From Rhynchopus sp. YZ270_cl-10 (Eukaryota > Euglenozoa > Diplonemea > Diplonemida > Diplonemidae), in contig OZ037897.1 in NCBI GenBank assembly GCA_964035575.1, positions 744,001 to 808,000 of the forward strand: a stretch of DNA of 64,000 bases, written 5' to 3'. This document shows positions 1 to 12,484 of this stretch, in pieces. The notes below the pieces were generated by a model. That model was not told the DNA's origin. It did not search any database and was given only the letters and a program-made list of their open reading frames with translations. Within the stretch, counting starts at the first letter, position 1. Each line of letters starts with the position of its first letter. The position numbers and the translations under genes are program-made.

Positions 1-752
1 GGCGTTCCTGCTGTGGGAACAGGAATCAATTCGGGTGCATGATGTATACTACAATACCAAACTTTTGATAACCACGCAAGGGTTGGCAACACACTTGCTT
101 CTGCAACAGCCCGTTGAGAAGCGTGCCTTTTGTTCGCGTTGAAACAGCCCGTTCAAAAGCGTGCCTTTTGTTCGCGTTGAAACAGCCCGTTCAAAAGCGT
201 GCCTTAAGTACGCGTTGAAACAGCCCGTACAGAAGCGTGCCTTTTGTTCGCGTTGAAACAGCCCGTTCTAAAGCGTGCCTTTTGTACGCGTTGAAACAGC
301 CCGTTCAAAAGCGTGCCTTTTGTTCGCGTTGAAACAGCCCGTTCTAAAGCGTGCCTTTTGTACGCGTTGAAACAGCCCGTTCAGAAGCGTGCCTTTTGTA
401 CGCGTTGAAACAGGCCGTTCCAAAGCGTGCCTTTTGTACGCGTTGAAACAACCCGTTCCAAAGCGTGCCTTTTGTACGCGTTGAAACAGCCCGTTCAGAA
501 GCGTGCCTTTTGTACGCGTTGAAACAGGCCGTTCCAAAGCGTGCCTTTTGTACGCGTTGAAACAACCCGTTCCAAAGCGTGCCTTTTGTACGCGTTGAAA
601 CAGCCCGTTCAGAAGCGTGCCTTTTGTACGCGTTGAAACAGCCCGTTGAGAAGCGTGCCTGTTGTTCGCGTTGAAACAGCCCGTTGAGAAGCGTGCCTGT
701 TGTTCGCGTTTAAAAAGCCCGTTCAAAAGCGTGCCTTTTGTTCGCGTTGAAA

Positions 753-1919
753 CAAGGCTCTGATGAGGCCCAGGCCTCCCGGCCGGGAGGCCCGGCCTCC
801 CAGGCCTCCCGGCCTCCCAAAAAAAAATTTTTTTTTTCGACATCACAAAATTTTTCACCAAAAAAAAAAAAAAATTTTTTTTTTGGGAGTGGGCGATTTC
901 GGAAAAAAAAATCCAAAAAAAAAAATCCAAAAAAAACCATCACAGACGGTCCAGTAGCGACGTAAGCAAAATCCATATTTTTTTGCCGAATTTTGCTAAG
1001 TACCCGAAAATTTTTCCTAAGGAAAAAAAAAAAAAAAGTTCCGCAGATGTCACCGGAAAAAAAATTCTAGAAAACACTTGTGTTTTCTAGTTTTTAAAGG
1101 TTGCTCTTCACGCCGCCCCCCAGTCTAACACCCCTATCTAACCCCCCCCTGGTGGATCCGACCAAAAACCGGTTTTTTTTAGAGGGTGTAGAAGCTTCGC
1201 CCAGCTCAAAAAGCTGTTTCTTTGGAAAGATCGGACACTTTTTGGGGCGTGTATAACTCAGTTTGAGCTGGGAGCCCTTAGAGACCCTGACACCAGGGTG
1301 TCACGAGTACCCCTTTTATACACGTGTTTCTTAAGGCTTCTACAGGGTTCTACAGGCAAAACAGGCGTTTTGGCCAAAAACCCGGTTTTTCAGGCAGGTA
1401 ACCGGGTTTCCGGCTTCGGAAACGTGCCAGCGAGCTGTGAGAAACATGCATGGGTCACACACAACACGAGTTGCAGCAGCCCACCGAAGGTGGGCTGCGT
1501 TTGGTAGCCACACGATACGGTTAACGCGTGTATCGCATATGCATAGCGTTGTGTGTATCGTATACGAAGACCGTAGTGTGTAACGCACGTGTAGACCGTT
1601 CCGTTATCACAACCACACGAGCCAGCGAAGTGTCACAGCGGCGCAGGTGTTGCGTTAACGCGATGGCGGTAAACCCGTAGCATGCTTTCGTACAGATCGC
1701 TACGTACACATCCGTTGCCTTGCGTTGCATGCGTTACGCCGCACACGAAACGTGTATCGTATACGTAGAGCGTAACGTGCAAACCAGACACATACCGTTT
1801 GACACACCAGCCAGCGAAGTGTTTTCAAGACCGTCAACTCAAATTTTTTTTTTGGGAGGCCGGGAGGCCTGGGAGGCCGGGCCTCCCGGCCGGGAGGCCT
1901 GGGCCTCATCAGAGCCTTG
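753..1919. mobile_element. TIR element (CAAGGCTCTG ends) inserted in the 38-bp array, 7-bp TSD
   Basis: The ends are inverted repeats of about 65 bp beginning CAAGGCTCTGATGAGG and rich in GGCCTCCC. The 7 bases GTTGAAA occur immediately outside each end (746-752 and 1920-1926), a target-site duplication. The interior has A-tract/T-tract inverted blocks and the motif GCTAAGTACCCG, but no coding capacity. A Helentron-type non-autonomous element (1067-1843) sits inside its A/T tract. The CA...TG ends and 7-bp TSD fit a P-like transposon superfamily, but without a transposase this is only a suggestion. Confidence 0.88.
1067..1843 (+). mobile_element. HINE-like non-autonomous Helentron element, family I
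   Basis: The 5' end is an 11-bp-arm hairpin (CTAGAAAACAC, loop TT, reverse arm). The 3' end reads AAGTGTTTTCAAGACCG then TCAACTCAAA, so the 5' arm reappears inverted at the 3' end. Between them are a TGACACC/GGTGTCA hairpin, the block around CAGGCAAAACAGGCGTTTTG, and a hairpin with arms GCAGCCCACC/GGTGGGCTGC. It went in between T residues of the host element (AAAATT / TTTT), as Helentrons do. The central repeats seen in other copies are almost absent here. Confidence 0.75.
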
Positions 1920-4900
1920 GTTGAAACAGCCCGTTGAGAAGAGTGCCTGTTGTTCGTGTTGAAACAGCCCGTTCAAAAGCGTGCCTTTTGTTCGCGTTGA
2001 AACAGCCCGTTGAGAAGCGTGCCTGTTGTTCGTGTTGAAACAGCCCGTTCAAAAGCGTGCCTTTTGTTCGCGTTGAAACAGCCCGTTGAGAAGCGTGCCT
2101 GTTGTTCGCGTTTAAAAAGCCCGTTCAAAAGCGTGCCTGTTGTTCGCGTTGAAACAGCCCGTTGAGAAGCGTGCCTGTTGTTCGCGTTTAAAAAGCCCGT
2201 TCAAAAGCGTGCCTTTTGTTCGCGTTGAAACAGCCCGTTCAAAAGCGTGCCTTTTGTTCGCGTTGAAACAGCCCGTTCAAAAGCGTGCCTTTTGTTCGCG
2301 TTGAAACAGCCCGTACAGAAGCGTGCCTTTTGTACGCGTTGAAACAGCCCGTACAGAAGCGTGCCTTTTGTACGCGTTGAAACAGCCCGTTGAGAAGCGT
2401 GCCTTTTGTTCGCGTTGAAACAGCCCGTTCAAAAGCGTGCCTGTTGTTCGCGTTGAAACAGCCCGTTGAGAAGCGTGCCTGTTGTTCGCGTTGAAACAGC
2501 CCGTTGAGAAGCGTGCCTTTTGTTCGCGTTGAAACAGCCCGTTGAGAAGCGTGCCTTTTGTTCGCGTTGAAACAGCCCGTTGAGAAGCGTGCCTTTTGTT
2601 CGCGTTGAAACAGCCCGTTGAGAAGCGTGCCTGTTGTTCGTGTTGAAACAGCCCGTTCAAAAGCCTGCCTTTTGTTCGCGTTGAAACAGCCCGTTCAAAA
2701 GCGTGCCTTTTGTTCGCGTTGAAACAGCCCGTTCAAAAGCGTGCCTTTTGTTCGCGTTGAAACAGCCCGTTGAGAAGCGTGCCTGTTGTTCGCGTTGAAA
2801 CAGCCCGTTGAGAAGCGTGCCTGTTGTTCGCGTTGAAACAGCCCGTTGAGAAGCGTGCCTGTTGTTCGTGTTGAAACAGCCCGTTCAAAAGCCTGCCTTT
2901 TGTTCGCGTTGAAACAGCCCGTTCAAAAGCGTGCCTTTTGTTCGCGTTGAAACAGCCCGTTGAGAAGCGTGCCTGTTGTTCGCGTTGAAACAGCCCGTTG
3001 AGAAGCGTGCCTGTTGTTCGAGTTGAAACAGCCCGTTCAAAAGCGTGCCTTTTGTTCGCGTTGAAACAGCCCGTTCAAAAGCGTGCCTTTTGTTCGCGTT
3101 GAAACAGCCCGTTCAAAAGCGTGCCTTTTGTTCGCGTTGAAACAGCCCGTTGAGAAGCGTGCCTTTTGTTCGCGTTGAAACAGCCCGTTGAGAAGCGTGC
3201 CTGTTGTTCGCGTTGAAACAGCCCGTTGAGAAGCGTGCCTGTTGTTCGCGTTGAAACAGCCCGTTGAGAAGCGTGCCTGTTGTTCGCGTTGAAACAGCCC
3301 GTTCAAAAGCGTGCCTTTTGTTCGCGTTGAAACAGCCCGTTCAAAAGCGTGCCTTTTGTTCGCGTTGAAACAGCCCGTTCAAAAGCGTGCCTTTTGTTCG
3401 CGTTGAAACAGCCCGTTGAGAAGCGTGCCTGTTGTTCGCGTTGAAACAGCCCGTTGAGAAGCGTGCCTTTTGTTCGCGTTGAAACAGCCCGTTGAGAAGC
3501 GTGCCTTTTGTTCGCGTTGAAACAGCCCGTTGAGAAGCGTGCCTTTTGTTCGCGTTGAAACAGCCCGTTGAGAAGCGTGCCTTTTGTTCGCGTTGAAACA
3601 GCCCGTTGAGAAGCGTGCCTGTTGTTCGCGTTGAAACAGCCCGTTCAAAAGCGTGCCTTTTGTTCGCGTTGAAACAGCCCGTTCAAAAGCGTGCCTTTTG
3701 TTCGCGTTGAAACAGCCCGTTGAGAAGCGTGCCTGTTGTTCGCGTTGAAACAGCCCGTTGAGAAGCGTGCCTTTTGTTCGCGTTGAAACAGCCCGTTGAG
3801 AAGCGTGCCTTTTGTTCGCGTTGAAACAGCCCGTTGAGAAGCGTGCCTGTTGTTCGCGTTGAAACAGCCCGTTCAAAAGCGTGCCTGTTGTTCGCGTTGA
3901 AACAGCCCGTACAGAAGCGTGCCTTTTGTTCGCGTTGAAACAGCCCGTACAGAAGCGTGCCTTTTGTTCGCGTTGAAACAGCCCGTTCAAAAGCGTGCCT
4001 TTTGTTCGCGTTGAAACAGCCCGTACAGAAGCGTGCCTTTTGTTCGCGTTGAAACAGCCCGTTGAGAAGCGTGCCTGTTGTTCGCGTTGAAACAGCCCGT
4101 TGAGAAGCGTGCCTTTTGTTCGCGTTGAAACAGCCCGTTGAGAAGCGTGCCTGTTGTTCGTGTTGAAACAGCCCGTTCAAAAGCGTGCCTTTTGTTCGCG
4201 TTGAAACAGCCCGTACAGAAGCGTGCCTTTTGTACGCGTTGAAACAGCCCGTTCAAAAGCGTGCCTTTTGTTCGCGTTGAAACAGCCCGTACAGAAGCGT
4301 GCCTTTTGTTCGCGTTGAAACAGCCCGTACAGAAGCGTGCCTTTTGTACGCGTTGAAACAGCCCGTTCAAAAGCGTGCCTTTTGTTCGCGTTGAAACAGC
4401 CCGTTGAGAAGCGTGCCTGTTGTTCGTGTTGAAACAGCCCGTTCAAAAGCGTGCCTTTTGTTCGCGTTGAAACAGCCCGTTCAAAAGCGTGCCTGTTGTT
4501 CGCGTTGAAACAGCCCGTACAGAAGCGTGCCTTTTGTTCGCGTTGAAACAGCCCGTTCAAAAGCGTGCCTGTTGTTCGCGTTGAAACAGCCCGTACAGAA
4601 GCGTGCCTTTTGTTCGCGTTGAAACAGCCCGTTCAAAAGCGTGCCTTTTGTTCGCGTTGAAACAGCCCGTACAGAAGCGTGCCTTTTGTTCGCGTTGAAA
4701 CAGCCCGTTCAAAAGCGTGCCTTTTGTTCGCGTTGAAACAGCCCGTACAGAAGCGTGCCTTTTGTTCGCGTTGAAACAGCCCGTTGAGAAGCGTGCCTGT
4801 TGTTCGCGTTGAAACAGCCCGTTGAGAAGCGTGCCTTTTGTTCGCGTTGAAACAGCCCGTTGAGAAGCGTGCCTGTTGTTCGTGTTGAAACAGCCCGTTC

Positions 4901-5536
4901 AAAAGCGTGCCTTTTGTTCGCGTTGAAACAGCCCGTTCAAAAGCGTGCCTTTTGTTCGCGTTGAAACAGCCCGTACAGAAGCGTGCCTTTTGTACGCGTT
5001 GAAACAGCCCGTTCAAAAGCGTGCCTTTTGTTCGCGTTGAAACAGCCCGTACAGAAGCGTGCCTTTTGTTCGCGTTGAAACAGCCCGTTCGAAAGCGTGC
5101 CTTTTGTTCGCGTTGAAACAGCCCGTTGAGAAGCGTGCCTTTTGTTCGCGTTGAAACAGCCCGTTACTACATGAATAAAGGAAGAGACTGGCGCAAATAC
5201 CAAAACCTAGTAAAATTCTAGACAAGGCTCTGATGAGGCCCAGGCCTCCCGGCCGGGAGGCCCGGCCTCCCAGGCCTCCCGGCCTCCCAAAAAAAATTTT
5301 TTTTTTTCGACATCACAAAATTTTTCACCAAAAAAAAAAAAAAATTTTTTTTTTGGGAGCGGGCGATTTCGGAAAAAAAAATCCAAAAAAAAAAAATCCA
5401 AAAAAAACCACCACAGACGGTCCAGTAGCGACGTAAGCAAAATCCATATTTTTTTGCCGAATTTTGCTAAGTACCCGAAAATTTTTCCTAAGGAAAAAAA
5501 AAAAAAAAGTTCCGCAGATGTCACCGGAAAAAAAAT

Positions 5537-6792
5537 TTGAGTTGACGGTCTTGAAAACACTTCGCTGGCTGGTGTGTCAAACGGTATGTGTATGGTTTGC
5601 ACGTAACGCTCTACGTATACGATACACAGAACGCTATGCATAAGCGATACACGGTTCGTGTGCGGCGTAACGCATGCAACGAACGCAACGCATGCAACGC
5701 AACGCAACCGATGCGTACGTAGCGATCTGTATGCAACGAACGCAACGCATGCAACGCAACGCAACCGATGCGTACGTAGCGATCTGTATGCAACGAACGC
5801 AACGCATGCAACGCAACGCAACCGATGCATACGTAGCGATCTGTATGCAACGAACGCAACGCAACCGATGCGTACGTAGCGATCTGTATGCAACGAACGC
5901 AACGCATGCAACGCAACGCAACCGATGCGTACGTAGCGATCTGTATGCAACGAACGCAACGCATGCAACGCAACGCAACCGATGCGTACGTAGCGATCTG
6001 TATGCAACGAACGCAACGCATGCAACGCAACGCAACCGATGCGTACGTAGCGATCTGTATGCAACGAACGCAACGCATGCAACGCAACGCAACCGATGCG
6101 TACGTAGCGATCTGTATGCAACGAACGCAACGCATGCAACGCAACGCAACCGATGCATACGTTACGAGCGGTCTGTACGAAAGCATGCTACGGGTTTAAC
6201 GCCATCGCGTTAACGCAACACCTGCGCCGCTGTGACACTTCGCTGGCTCGTGTGGTTGTGATAACGGAACGGTCTACACGTGCGTTACACACAACGGTCT
6301 TCGTATACGATACACACAACGCTATGCATGTGCGATACACGCGTTAACCGCATCGTGTGGTTACCAAACGCAGCCCACCTACGGTGGGCTGCTGCAACTC
6401 GTGCCGTGTGTGGCCCATGCATGGTTCTCACAGCTCGCTGGCACGTTTCCCAAGCCGCAAACCCGGTTACCTGTCTGAAAAACCGGGTTTTTGGCCAAAA
6501 CGCCTGTTTTGCCTGTAGAACCCTGTAGAACCCTTAAGAAACACGTGTATAAAAGGGGTACTCGTGACACCCTGGTGTCAGGGTCTCTAACGGCTCCCAG
6601 CTCAAACTGAGTTATACACGCCCCAAAAAGTGCCCGATCTTTCCAAAGAAACAGTTTTTTGAGCTGGGCGAAGCTTCTACACCCTCTAAAAAAAACCGGT
6701 TTTTGGTCGGATCCACCAGGGGGGGGTTACTGTGGGTGGGGGGCGGCGAGGAAAGCAACCTTTAAAAACTAAAAAACACAAGTGTTTTCTAG
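5537..6792 (-). mobile_element. Family I HINE-like element, reverse orientation
   Basis: Read on the minus strand it starts with the CTAGAAAACAC hairpin near 6792 and ends with GACCGTCAACTCAAA near 5537. It carries a central array (about 5668-6165) of 57/43-bp units built from GTTGCGTTGCGTTGCATGCG and CATACAGATCGCTACGTACG-type blocks. The GCAGCCCACC hairpin lies near 6377-6400. No protein is encoded; open frames in the array are by-products of 57 being 19 codons. Confidence 0.75.
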
Positions 6793-6796
6793 AATT

Positions 6797-8814
6797 CCTT
6801 AACACTCGGTGTTAAGGTCTTTAAGGTTGCTGATCACCTCCCACCCACCCACCCACCCACCCCCCCTCTCAGGCACCCTCCCCCCCCCCCCCCCCCCAAG
6901 GTGGGGTTCGGGCATTTTTTTTCAGGTCTCTAAACCTCGAAAGAGGTCAAAAAAGTGGATTCTTGGGAAGATAGGAGGTTTTTAGGAGACTTTCTCTGAA
7001 GCAAAGACCTCCAAACCCTGACAGACCCTGAAACCAGGGTGTCGCGAGTACCCCTTTTTTACACGTGTTTCTTAAGGCTTCTACAGGGTTCTACAGGCAA
7101 AACAGGCGTTTTGGCCAAAAACCCGGTTTTTCAGGCGGGTAACCGGGTTTGCGGCTTGGGAAACGTGCCAGCGCGCTGTGAGAACCATGCGTGGGGGTTT
7201 GTAACCACTCGTTGCGTTGGTTGCGTTGCGTTCGTTGCATACAGATCGTAACGTACACATCGGTTGCGTTGCGTTGTATGCGTTGCGTTCGTTGCATACA
7301 GATCGCTACGTACACATCGGTTGCGTTGCGTGCGTTGCATACAGATCGTAACGTACGCATCGGTTGCGTTGCGTTGCATGCGTTGCGTTCGTTGCATACA
7401 GATCGTAAAGTACACATCGGTTGCGTTGCGTTGTATGCGTTGCGTTCGTTGCATACAGATCGCTACGTACACATCGGTTGCGTTGCGTGCGTTGCATACA
7501 GATCGTAACGTACGCATCGGTTGCGTTGCGTTGCATGCGTTGCGTTCGTTGCATACAGATCGTAACGTACACATCGGTTGCGTTGCGTGCGTTGCATACA
7601 GATCGTAACGTACACATCGGTTGCGTTGCGTTGCATGCGTTGCGTTCGTTGCATACAGATCGTAACGTACACATCGGTTGCGTTGCGTTCGTTGCGTTCT
7701 GATCGTTACGTACACATCGGTTGCGTTGCGTTGCATGCGTTGCGTTCGTTGCATACAGATCGTAACGTACACATCGGTTGCGTTGCGTGCGTTGCATACA
7801 GATCGTAACGTACGCATCGGTTGCGTTGCGTTGCATGCGTTGCGTTCGTTGCATACAGATCGTAACGTACACATCGGTTGCGTTGCGTGCGTTGCATACA
7901 GATCGTAACGTACGCATCGGTTGCGTTGCGTTGCATGCGTTGCGTTCGTTGCATACAGATCGTAACGTACACATCGGTTGCGTTGCGTTCGTTGCGTTCT
8001 GATCGTTACGTACACATCGGTTGCGTTGCGTTGCATGCGTTGCGTTCGTTGCATACAGATCGTAACGTACACATCGGTTGCGTTGCGTTGCATGCGTTGC
8101 GTTCGTTGCATACAGATCGTAACGTACACATCGGTTGCGTTGCGTGCGTTGCATACAGATCGTAACGTACGCATCGGTTGCGTTGCGTTGCATGCGTTGC
8201 GTTCGTTGCATACAGATCGTAACGTACACATCGGTTGCGTTGCGTTGTATGCGTTGCGTTCGTTGCATACAGATCGTAACGTACGCATCGGTTGCGTTGC
8301 GTTGTATGCGTTGCGTTCGTTGCATACAGATCGTAACGTACACATCGGTTGCGTTGCGTTGCATGCGTTGCGTTCGTTGCATACAGATCGTAACGTACAC
8401 ATCGGTTGCGTTGCGTTGTATGCGTTGCGTTCGTTGCATACAGATCGTAACGTACGCATCGGTTGCGTTGCGTTGCATGCGTTGCGTTCGTTGCATACAG
8501 ATCGTAACGTACACATCGGTTGCGTTGCGTTGTATGCGTTGCGTTCGTTGCATACAGATCGCTACGTACACATCGGTTGCGTTGCGTGCGTTGCATACAG
8601 ATCGTAACGTACGCATCGGTTGCGTTGCGTTGCATGCGTTGCGTTCGTTGCATACAGATCGCTACGTACGCATCGGTTGCGTTGCGTTGCATGCGTTGGT
8701 TGCATACGGATCGTAACGTATAGAGCGGATCCGTTTCGTGGTGTTCGGTTGCGTTTATCAACCACACCAGCCAGGAGTGTTAAGGATTGCCAAAAAAAAC
8801 TAAATTCTAGAAAA
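6797..8814 (+). mobile_element. Family II HINE-like element
   Basis: It begins with a 9-bp-arm hairpin (CCTTAACAC, loop TCG, GTGTTAAGG) and ends AGTGTTAAGGATTGCC then an A-rich tail and CTAAA, so the 5' arm again reappears inverted at the 3' end. The interior after the C-rich stretch (6836-6900) shares the CAGGCAAAACAGGCG block with family I. A tandem array of 57/43-bp units fills 7206-8710. Both borders fall in AATT between neighbouring elements. Confidence 0.72.
7206..8710. repeat. 57/43-bp tandem array inside the family II element
   Basis: About 28 units of 57 bp, some shortened to 43 bp by loss of a GTTGCATGC-type sub-block. Each carries a GATCGTAACGTACRCATCGG-type core, and CACATCGG and CGCATCGG versions alternate irregularly. 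Several frames stay open on both strands because 57 is 19 codons; none looks like a protein. Confidence 0.9.
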
Positions 8815-9265
8815 CACTTGTGTTTTCTAGTTTTTAAAGGTTGCTGTTCCGGCCACCCACCCACCTAGCAGTAACCCCCCCCCAGTCTCCCCCCCCCCCT
8901 GCTGGATCCGACCAAAAACCGGTTTTTTTTTCAGGGTGTAGAAGCTTCGCCCAGCTCAAAAAACTGTTTCTTTGGAAAGATCGGGCACTTTTTGGGGCGT
9001 GTATAACTCAGTTTGAGCTGGGAGCCCTTAGAGACCCTGACACCAGGGTGTCACGAGTACCCCTTTTATACACGTGTTTCTTAAGGCTTCTACAGGGTTC
9101 TACAGGCAAAACAGGCGTTTTGGCCAAAAACCCGGTTTTTCAGGCAGGTGACCGGGTTTCCGGCTTGGGAAACGTGCCAGCGCGCTGTGAGAACCATGCA
9201 TGGGCCACACACGGCACGAGTTGCAGCAGCCCACCGAAGGTGGGCTGCGTTGGTAACCACACGAT

Positions 9266-10330
9266 GCGGTTAACGCATGCAACGCAACGCAACCGATGCG
9301 TACGTTACGATCTGTATGTAACGAACGCAACGCATCCAACGCAACGCAACCGATGTGTACGTTACGATCTGTATGCAACGAACGCAACGCAACCGATGCG
9401 TACGTTACGATCTGTATGCAACGAACGCAACGCAACCGATGCGTACGTTACGATCTGTATGTAACGAACGCAACGCATCCAACGCAACGCAACCGATGTG
9501 TACGTTACGATCTGTATGCAACGAACGCAACGCAACCGATGCGTACGTTACGATCTGTATGCAACGAACGCAACGCAACCGATGCGTACGTTACGATCTG
9601 TATGTAACGAACGCAACGCATCCAACGCAACGCAACCGATGTGTACGTTACGATCTGTATGTAACGAACGCAACGCATCCAACGCAACGCAACCGATGCA
9701 TACGTTACGATCTGTATGCAACCAACGCAACGCAACCGATGCGTACGTTACGATCTGTATGTAACGAACGCAACGCATCCAACGCAACGCAACCGATGCA
9801 TACGTTACGATCTGTATGCAACGAACGCAACGCAACCGATGCGTACGTTACGATCTGTATGTAACGAACGCAACGCAACCGATGCATACGTTACGATCTG
9901 TATGCAACGAACGCAACGCAACCGATGCGTACGTTACGATCTGTATGCAACGAACGCAACGCAACCGATGCGTACGTTACGATCTGTATGTAACGAACGC
10001 AACGCATCCAACGCAACGCAACCGATGTGTACGTTACGATCTGTATGCAACGAACGCAACGCAACCAACGCAACGCAACCGATGCGTACGTTACGATCTG
10101 TATGTAACGAACGCAACGCAACCGATGCATACGTTACGATCTGTATGCAACGAACGCAACGCAACCGATGCGTACGTTACGATCTGTATGCAACGAACGC
10201 AACGCAACCGATGCGTACGTTACGATCTGTATGCAACGAACGCAACGCAACCGATGCGTACGTTACGATCTGTATGTAACGAACGCAATGCAACCGATGC
10301 GTGCGTAACGCTCGGAACGCAACGTTAAGA
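9266..10330. repeat. 43/57-bp tandem array in the Helentron 5' region
   Basis: The same repeat family as in the non-autonomous elements, inverted relative to the array at 7206-8710 (AACGCAACGCAACCGATGCG blocks). Most units are the short 43-bp form, some have an added CATCCAACGCAACG block. Not coding. Confidence 0.88.
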
Positions 10331-10412
10331 ACGCAACGAGTGGTTCCAAAAGGCAGCCCGGCTGCGGCGGGGTGCTCAGACTCGCGCCAGTTGCGTGGCT
10401 AAACCAGTCTGT

Positions 10413-10760
10413 GTGGGTTTTTGGGTGGTTTTTACCCACCAACGCCTTTACCGTTTTTTGGTGTACAAACATGGGTTGCGTGGCACTGCAAAGGGCACGT
10501 GTGCACGACTGTGTATGACCCATACGTGGTCAAAACACTCCGTAGATGCGTTTCGCACGCCGCATGCACGCGTATGCCTCCTAAAAACCGGTTTCTGTGT
10601 GGTTTTTGACCACAAACGCCTTTGCCGTTTTTACGTGTAAAAACGTGGTACTGCAAAGGCACGTGTGCACCTCTGTATATGACCCATATATGGTCAAAAC
10701 ACCCCCTAGATGCGTTTCGCACGCCGCATGCACGCGTATGGGCCCTAAAAACCGGTTTCT
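10413..10760. repeat. Two direct copies of a 174-bp unit
   Basis: AACGCCTTTACCGTTTTT (10441) recurs as AACGCCTTTGCCGTTTTT (10615), and GATGCGTTTCGCACGCCGC recurs 174 bp later. The unit also holds ACCCATACGTGGTCAAAACA and CTAAAAACCGGTTTCTG blocks. It resembles the hairpin-rich 5' block of the HINE-like elements in style but not in sequence. No gene is seen. Confidence 0.7.
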
Positions 10761-11504
10761 GGCCCAAAAACCCGCCTAAACAGGTGCTTTTTTTTTTTAC
10801 ACGTTTTTACAGCAAAAAAAGTACTAGGCGGTTTGCGACCAAAAAATCGGGTTTCGAGTTAGGTGGTCCAAAAACGGCCTCCTGAGCGCTGTAACCGCAG
10901 TGTGTCGTTTCCGGGCCAGTATGAGGCCATTCGTACCACTTTTCCAGGTTTTGGAGGCTGTTCGCCGATTTTACGCATTTTCGGAATTTGGGCATTCTTT
11001 ACCTCTTATTTACCTTAGCCAAAACGACCCCTTTTTTTTGGTCGGGGGTTCATGGCCCCATTTAACCACGCTGGGCTAGGCACTAAACTACCCCTACACC
11101 CCAGCGGCGATTTTAATACTTCCTAAGCACCAACCCTGTGTGTAACACATGCTCTATGGAACATTATCATCGAAACTCAAGACAGCTCTGGTTCTTGCCA
11201 GGGTTGGCTGTTACTCACCTATACCCTTTCTTAGGAAAGGGGGTTTTTTTTTTCACTAAGAAAAAACCATTGGAGGGGAGGCACATGAGGGTGTGCAAAC
11301 AGCCGACCTGACGCAAGAATGATGAGGACTGCAACTACGGAAAAAAAGTTTTATGCTTTTCCCTCCTTTCGCTTTGTTCTGCGGAAGTACGTTCAACCCC
11401 ACCCCTCTGCTGGGGCACCCGCAAAGCCTCCATCCTGTGATGATGAGTCTTTATGCACTCGTTGCAACTGACGCCGTAGTCACAGGCTGGTTGTTTTTTT
11501 GTGG
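10761..11504. other. Helentron 5' flank without recognisable gene
   Basis: Mixed-composition DNA with short A and T tracts. No convincing open frame, RNA gene or repeat was seen. The hairpin-like stretch around 11222-11256 (CCCTTTCTTAGGAAAGGG) could fold. It may hold the promoter or 5' untranslated part of the Helentron gene, but nothing shows this directly. Confidence 0.4.
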
Positions 11505-11511
11505 GACCCAG

Positions 11512-11919
11512 CAGTGCTACCAACGCGACAAGTCGCGCGCGACTCGCGACAAACCACCCGCGACAGCGCGACAAAATGAGTTGTCGCAAAAATCGAAAAT
11601 TTTTTTTTTCCATTTTGAGACACTTTTTTTTTTTTTTTTGTTAGGAAAAATCGCGTTTTTTCCGGGTACTTAGCAAAATTTTGGTCAAAAAATGATGGCT
11701 TTTGCTTACGTCGCTACTGTACCGTCTGCGATGGTTTTTTCTGGATTTTTTTTTTTGGATTTTTTTTTCCAAAATCGCCCACACCCAAAAAAAAAAAATT
11801 TTTTTTTTTTTGGTGAAAATTTTTGTGATGTCGAAAAAAAAAATTTTTTTTGGGCGCGACAGCGCGACAAGTGGCACTTTGTCGCGCGACTAGAATCTCT
11901 TGTCGCGTTGGTAGCACTG
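11512..11919. mobile_element. TIR element (CAGTGCTACC ends), 408 bp, 7-bp TSD
   Basis: The ends read CAGTGCTACCAACGCGACAA and its reverse complement. GACCCAG is duplicated at 11505-11511 and 11920-11926. The interior has A/T inverted blocks and the GGGTACTTAGCAAAATTTT motif. It is close to the reverse complement of the element at 18211-18619, so these are two opposite-orientation copies of one family. Non-coding. Confidence 0.9.
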
Positions 11920-12233
11920 GACCCAGCCAGGTTTACTCTTTCGTGTGTGGTCAGGCAGGAAGACGGGAAGACACCCGAACGCAAGCACACAACGCCAACA
12001 CCCAACGCCCTAACACAAACACCCAAACCCACAACAACACAAAACACCTTCCGTGTCTGACCACAACAAAGAGTAAGCTTGTGCACGCTTGCTTTACTAA
12101 AGACAAATACGCCAGCGGGCAACAAAAGAAACAAAGAAACACTCCTACCACATCCTTTGTCTTTGTTTCCCCACCCCCACCGTCCCCCCGCCTCTTCCCA
12201 TCACACCACACAAGAGAACACAGAACAAAAGAC

Positions 12234-12475
12234 ATGAGCAGCAGAAGATCGAAGTATCACGCGCAGTTGACGCTTTCAGGTATGCACGAAACACACAAAG
12301 CTTTCTCAAAACAACACACACAAACAGGACGAAGAAGACGGCGAGCGGAGCGATGAAGGAAACCAGTCGTTCGTTGCAAGTACAGGTATGTCCTTTCCTC
12401 ACAACAAAACAACTCCACTCAAAACTCACAACAGACGAAGACGATTCACGCAGCGCAGCGCAGCGTGCGAGCAAG
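12234..12475 (+). other. Possible short spliced exons upstream of the Helentron gene
   Basis: ATG at 12234 opens a short basic stretch (MSSRRSKYHAQLTLS) ending at CAG/GTATGC. A second donor-like CAG/GTATGT lies near 12384, and acceptor-like ACAG sites near 12326 and 12433 give introns of about 50 nt with pyrimidine- and A-rich interiors. The segments between them are acidic (DEEDGERSDEG) in one frame. The splice phases do not agree across all three segments in a single frame, so the model is uncertain. It could be the first exons of the Helentron Rep gene or a separate small gene. Confidence 0.3.
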
Positions 12476-12484
12476 ATACCGTGT

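Larger units (their letters stand above)
104..5163. repeat. 38-bp tandem array, about 100 units
   Basis: Head-to-tail 38-bp units built around GAAACAGCCCGTTCAAAAG followed by CGTGCCTTTTGTTCGCGTT. Units differ at a few recurring sites (GTTCAAAAG, GTTGAGAAG or GTACAGAAG; CCTTTTG or CCTGTTG; TTCGCG, TACGCG or TTCGTG), and the variants recur in runs, as expected from unequal exchange or gene conversion. The array is split by a TIR element at 753-1919. Three units make 114 nt, so frames stay open for hundreds of codons, but the resulting peptides are repeat artefacts. Bases 1-103 to the left and 5164-5217 to the right are unique, with nothing recognisable. Confidence 0.95.

Noticed and set aside
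104-5163. CRISPR array
   Set aside because: Units are contiguous with no unique spacers, there are no Cas genes, and the context is eukaryotic.
268-5225. Minus-strand open frames with FNANKRHASQRAVSTRTKG repeats
   Set aside because: They come from the 38-bp array (114 nt per three units) and are open only because the unit lacks in-frame stops.
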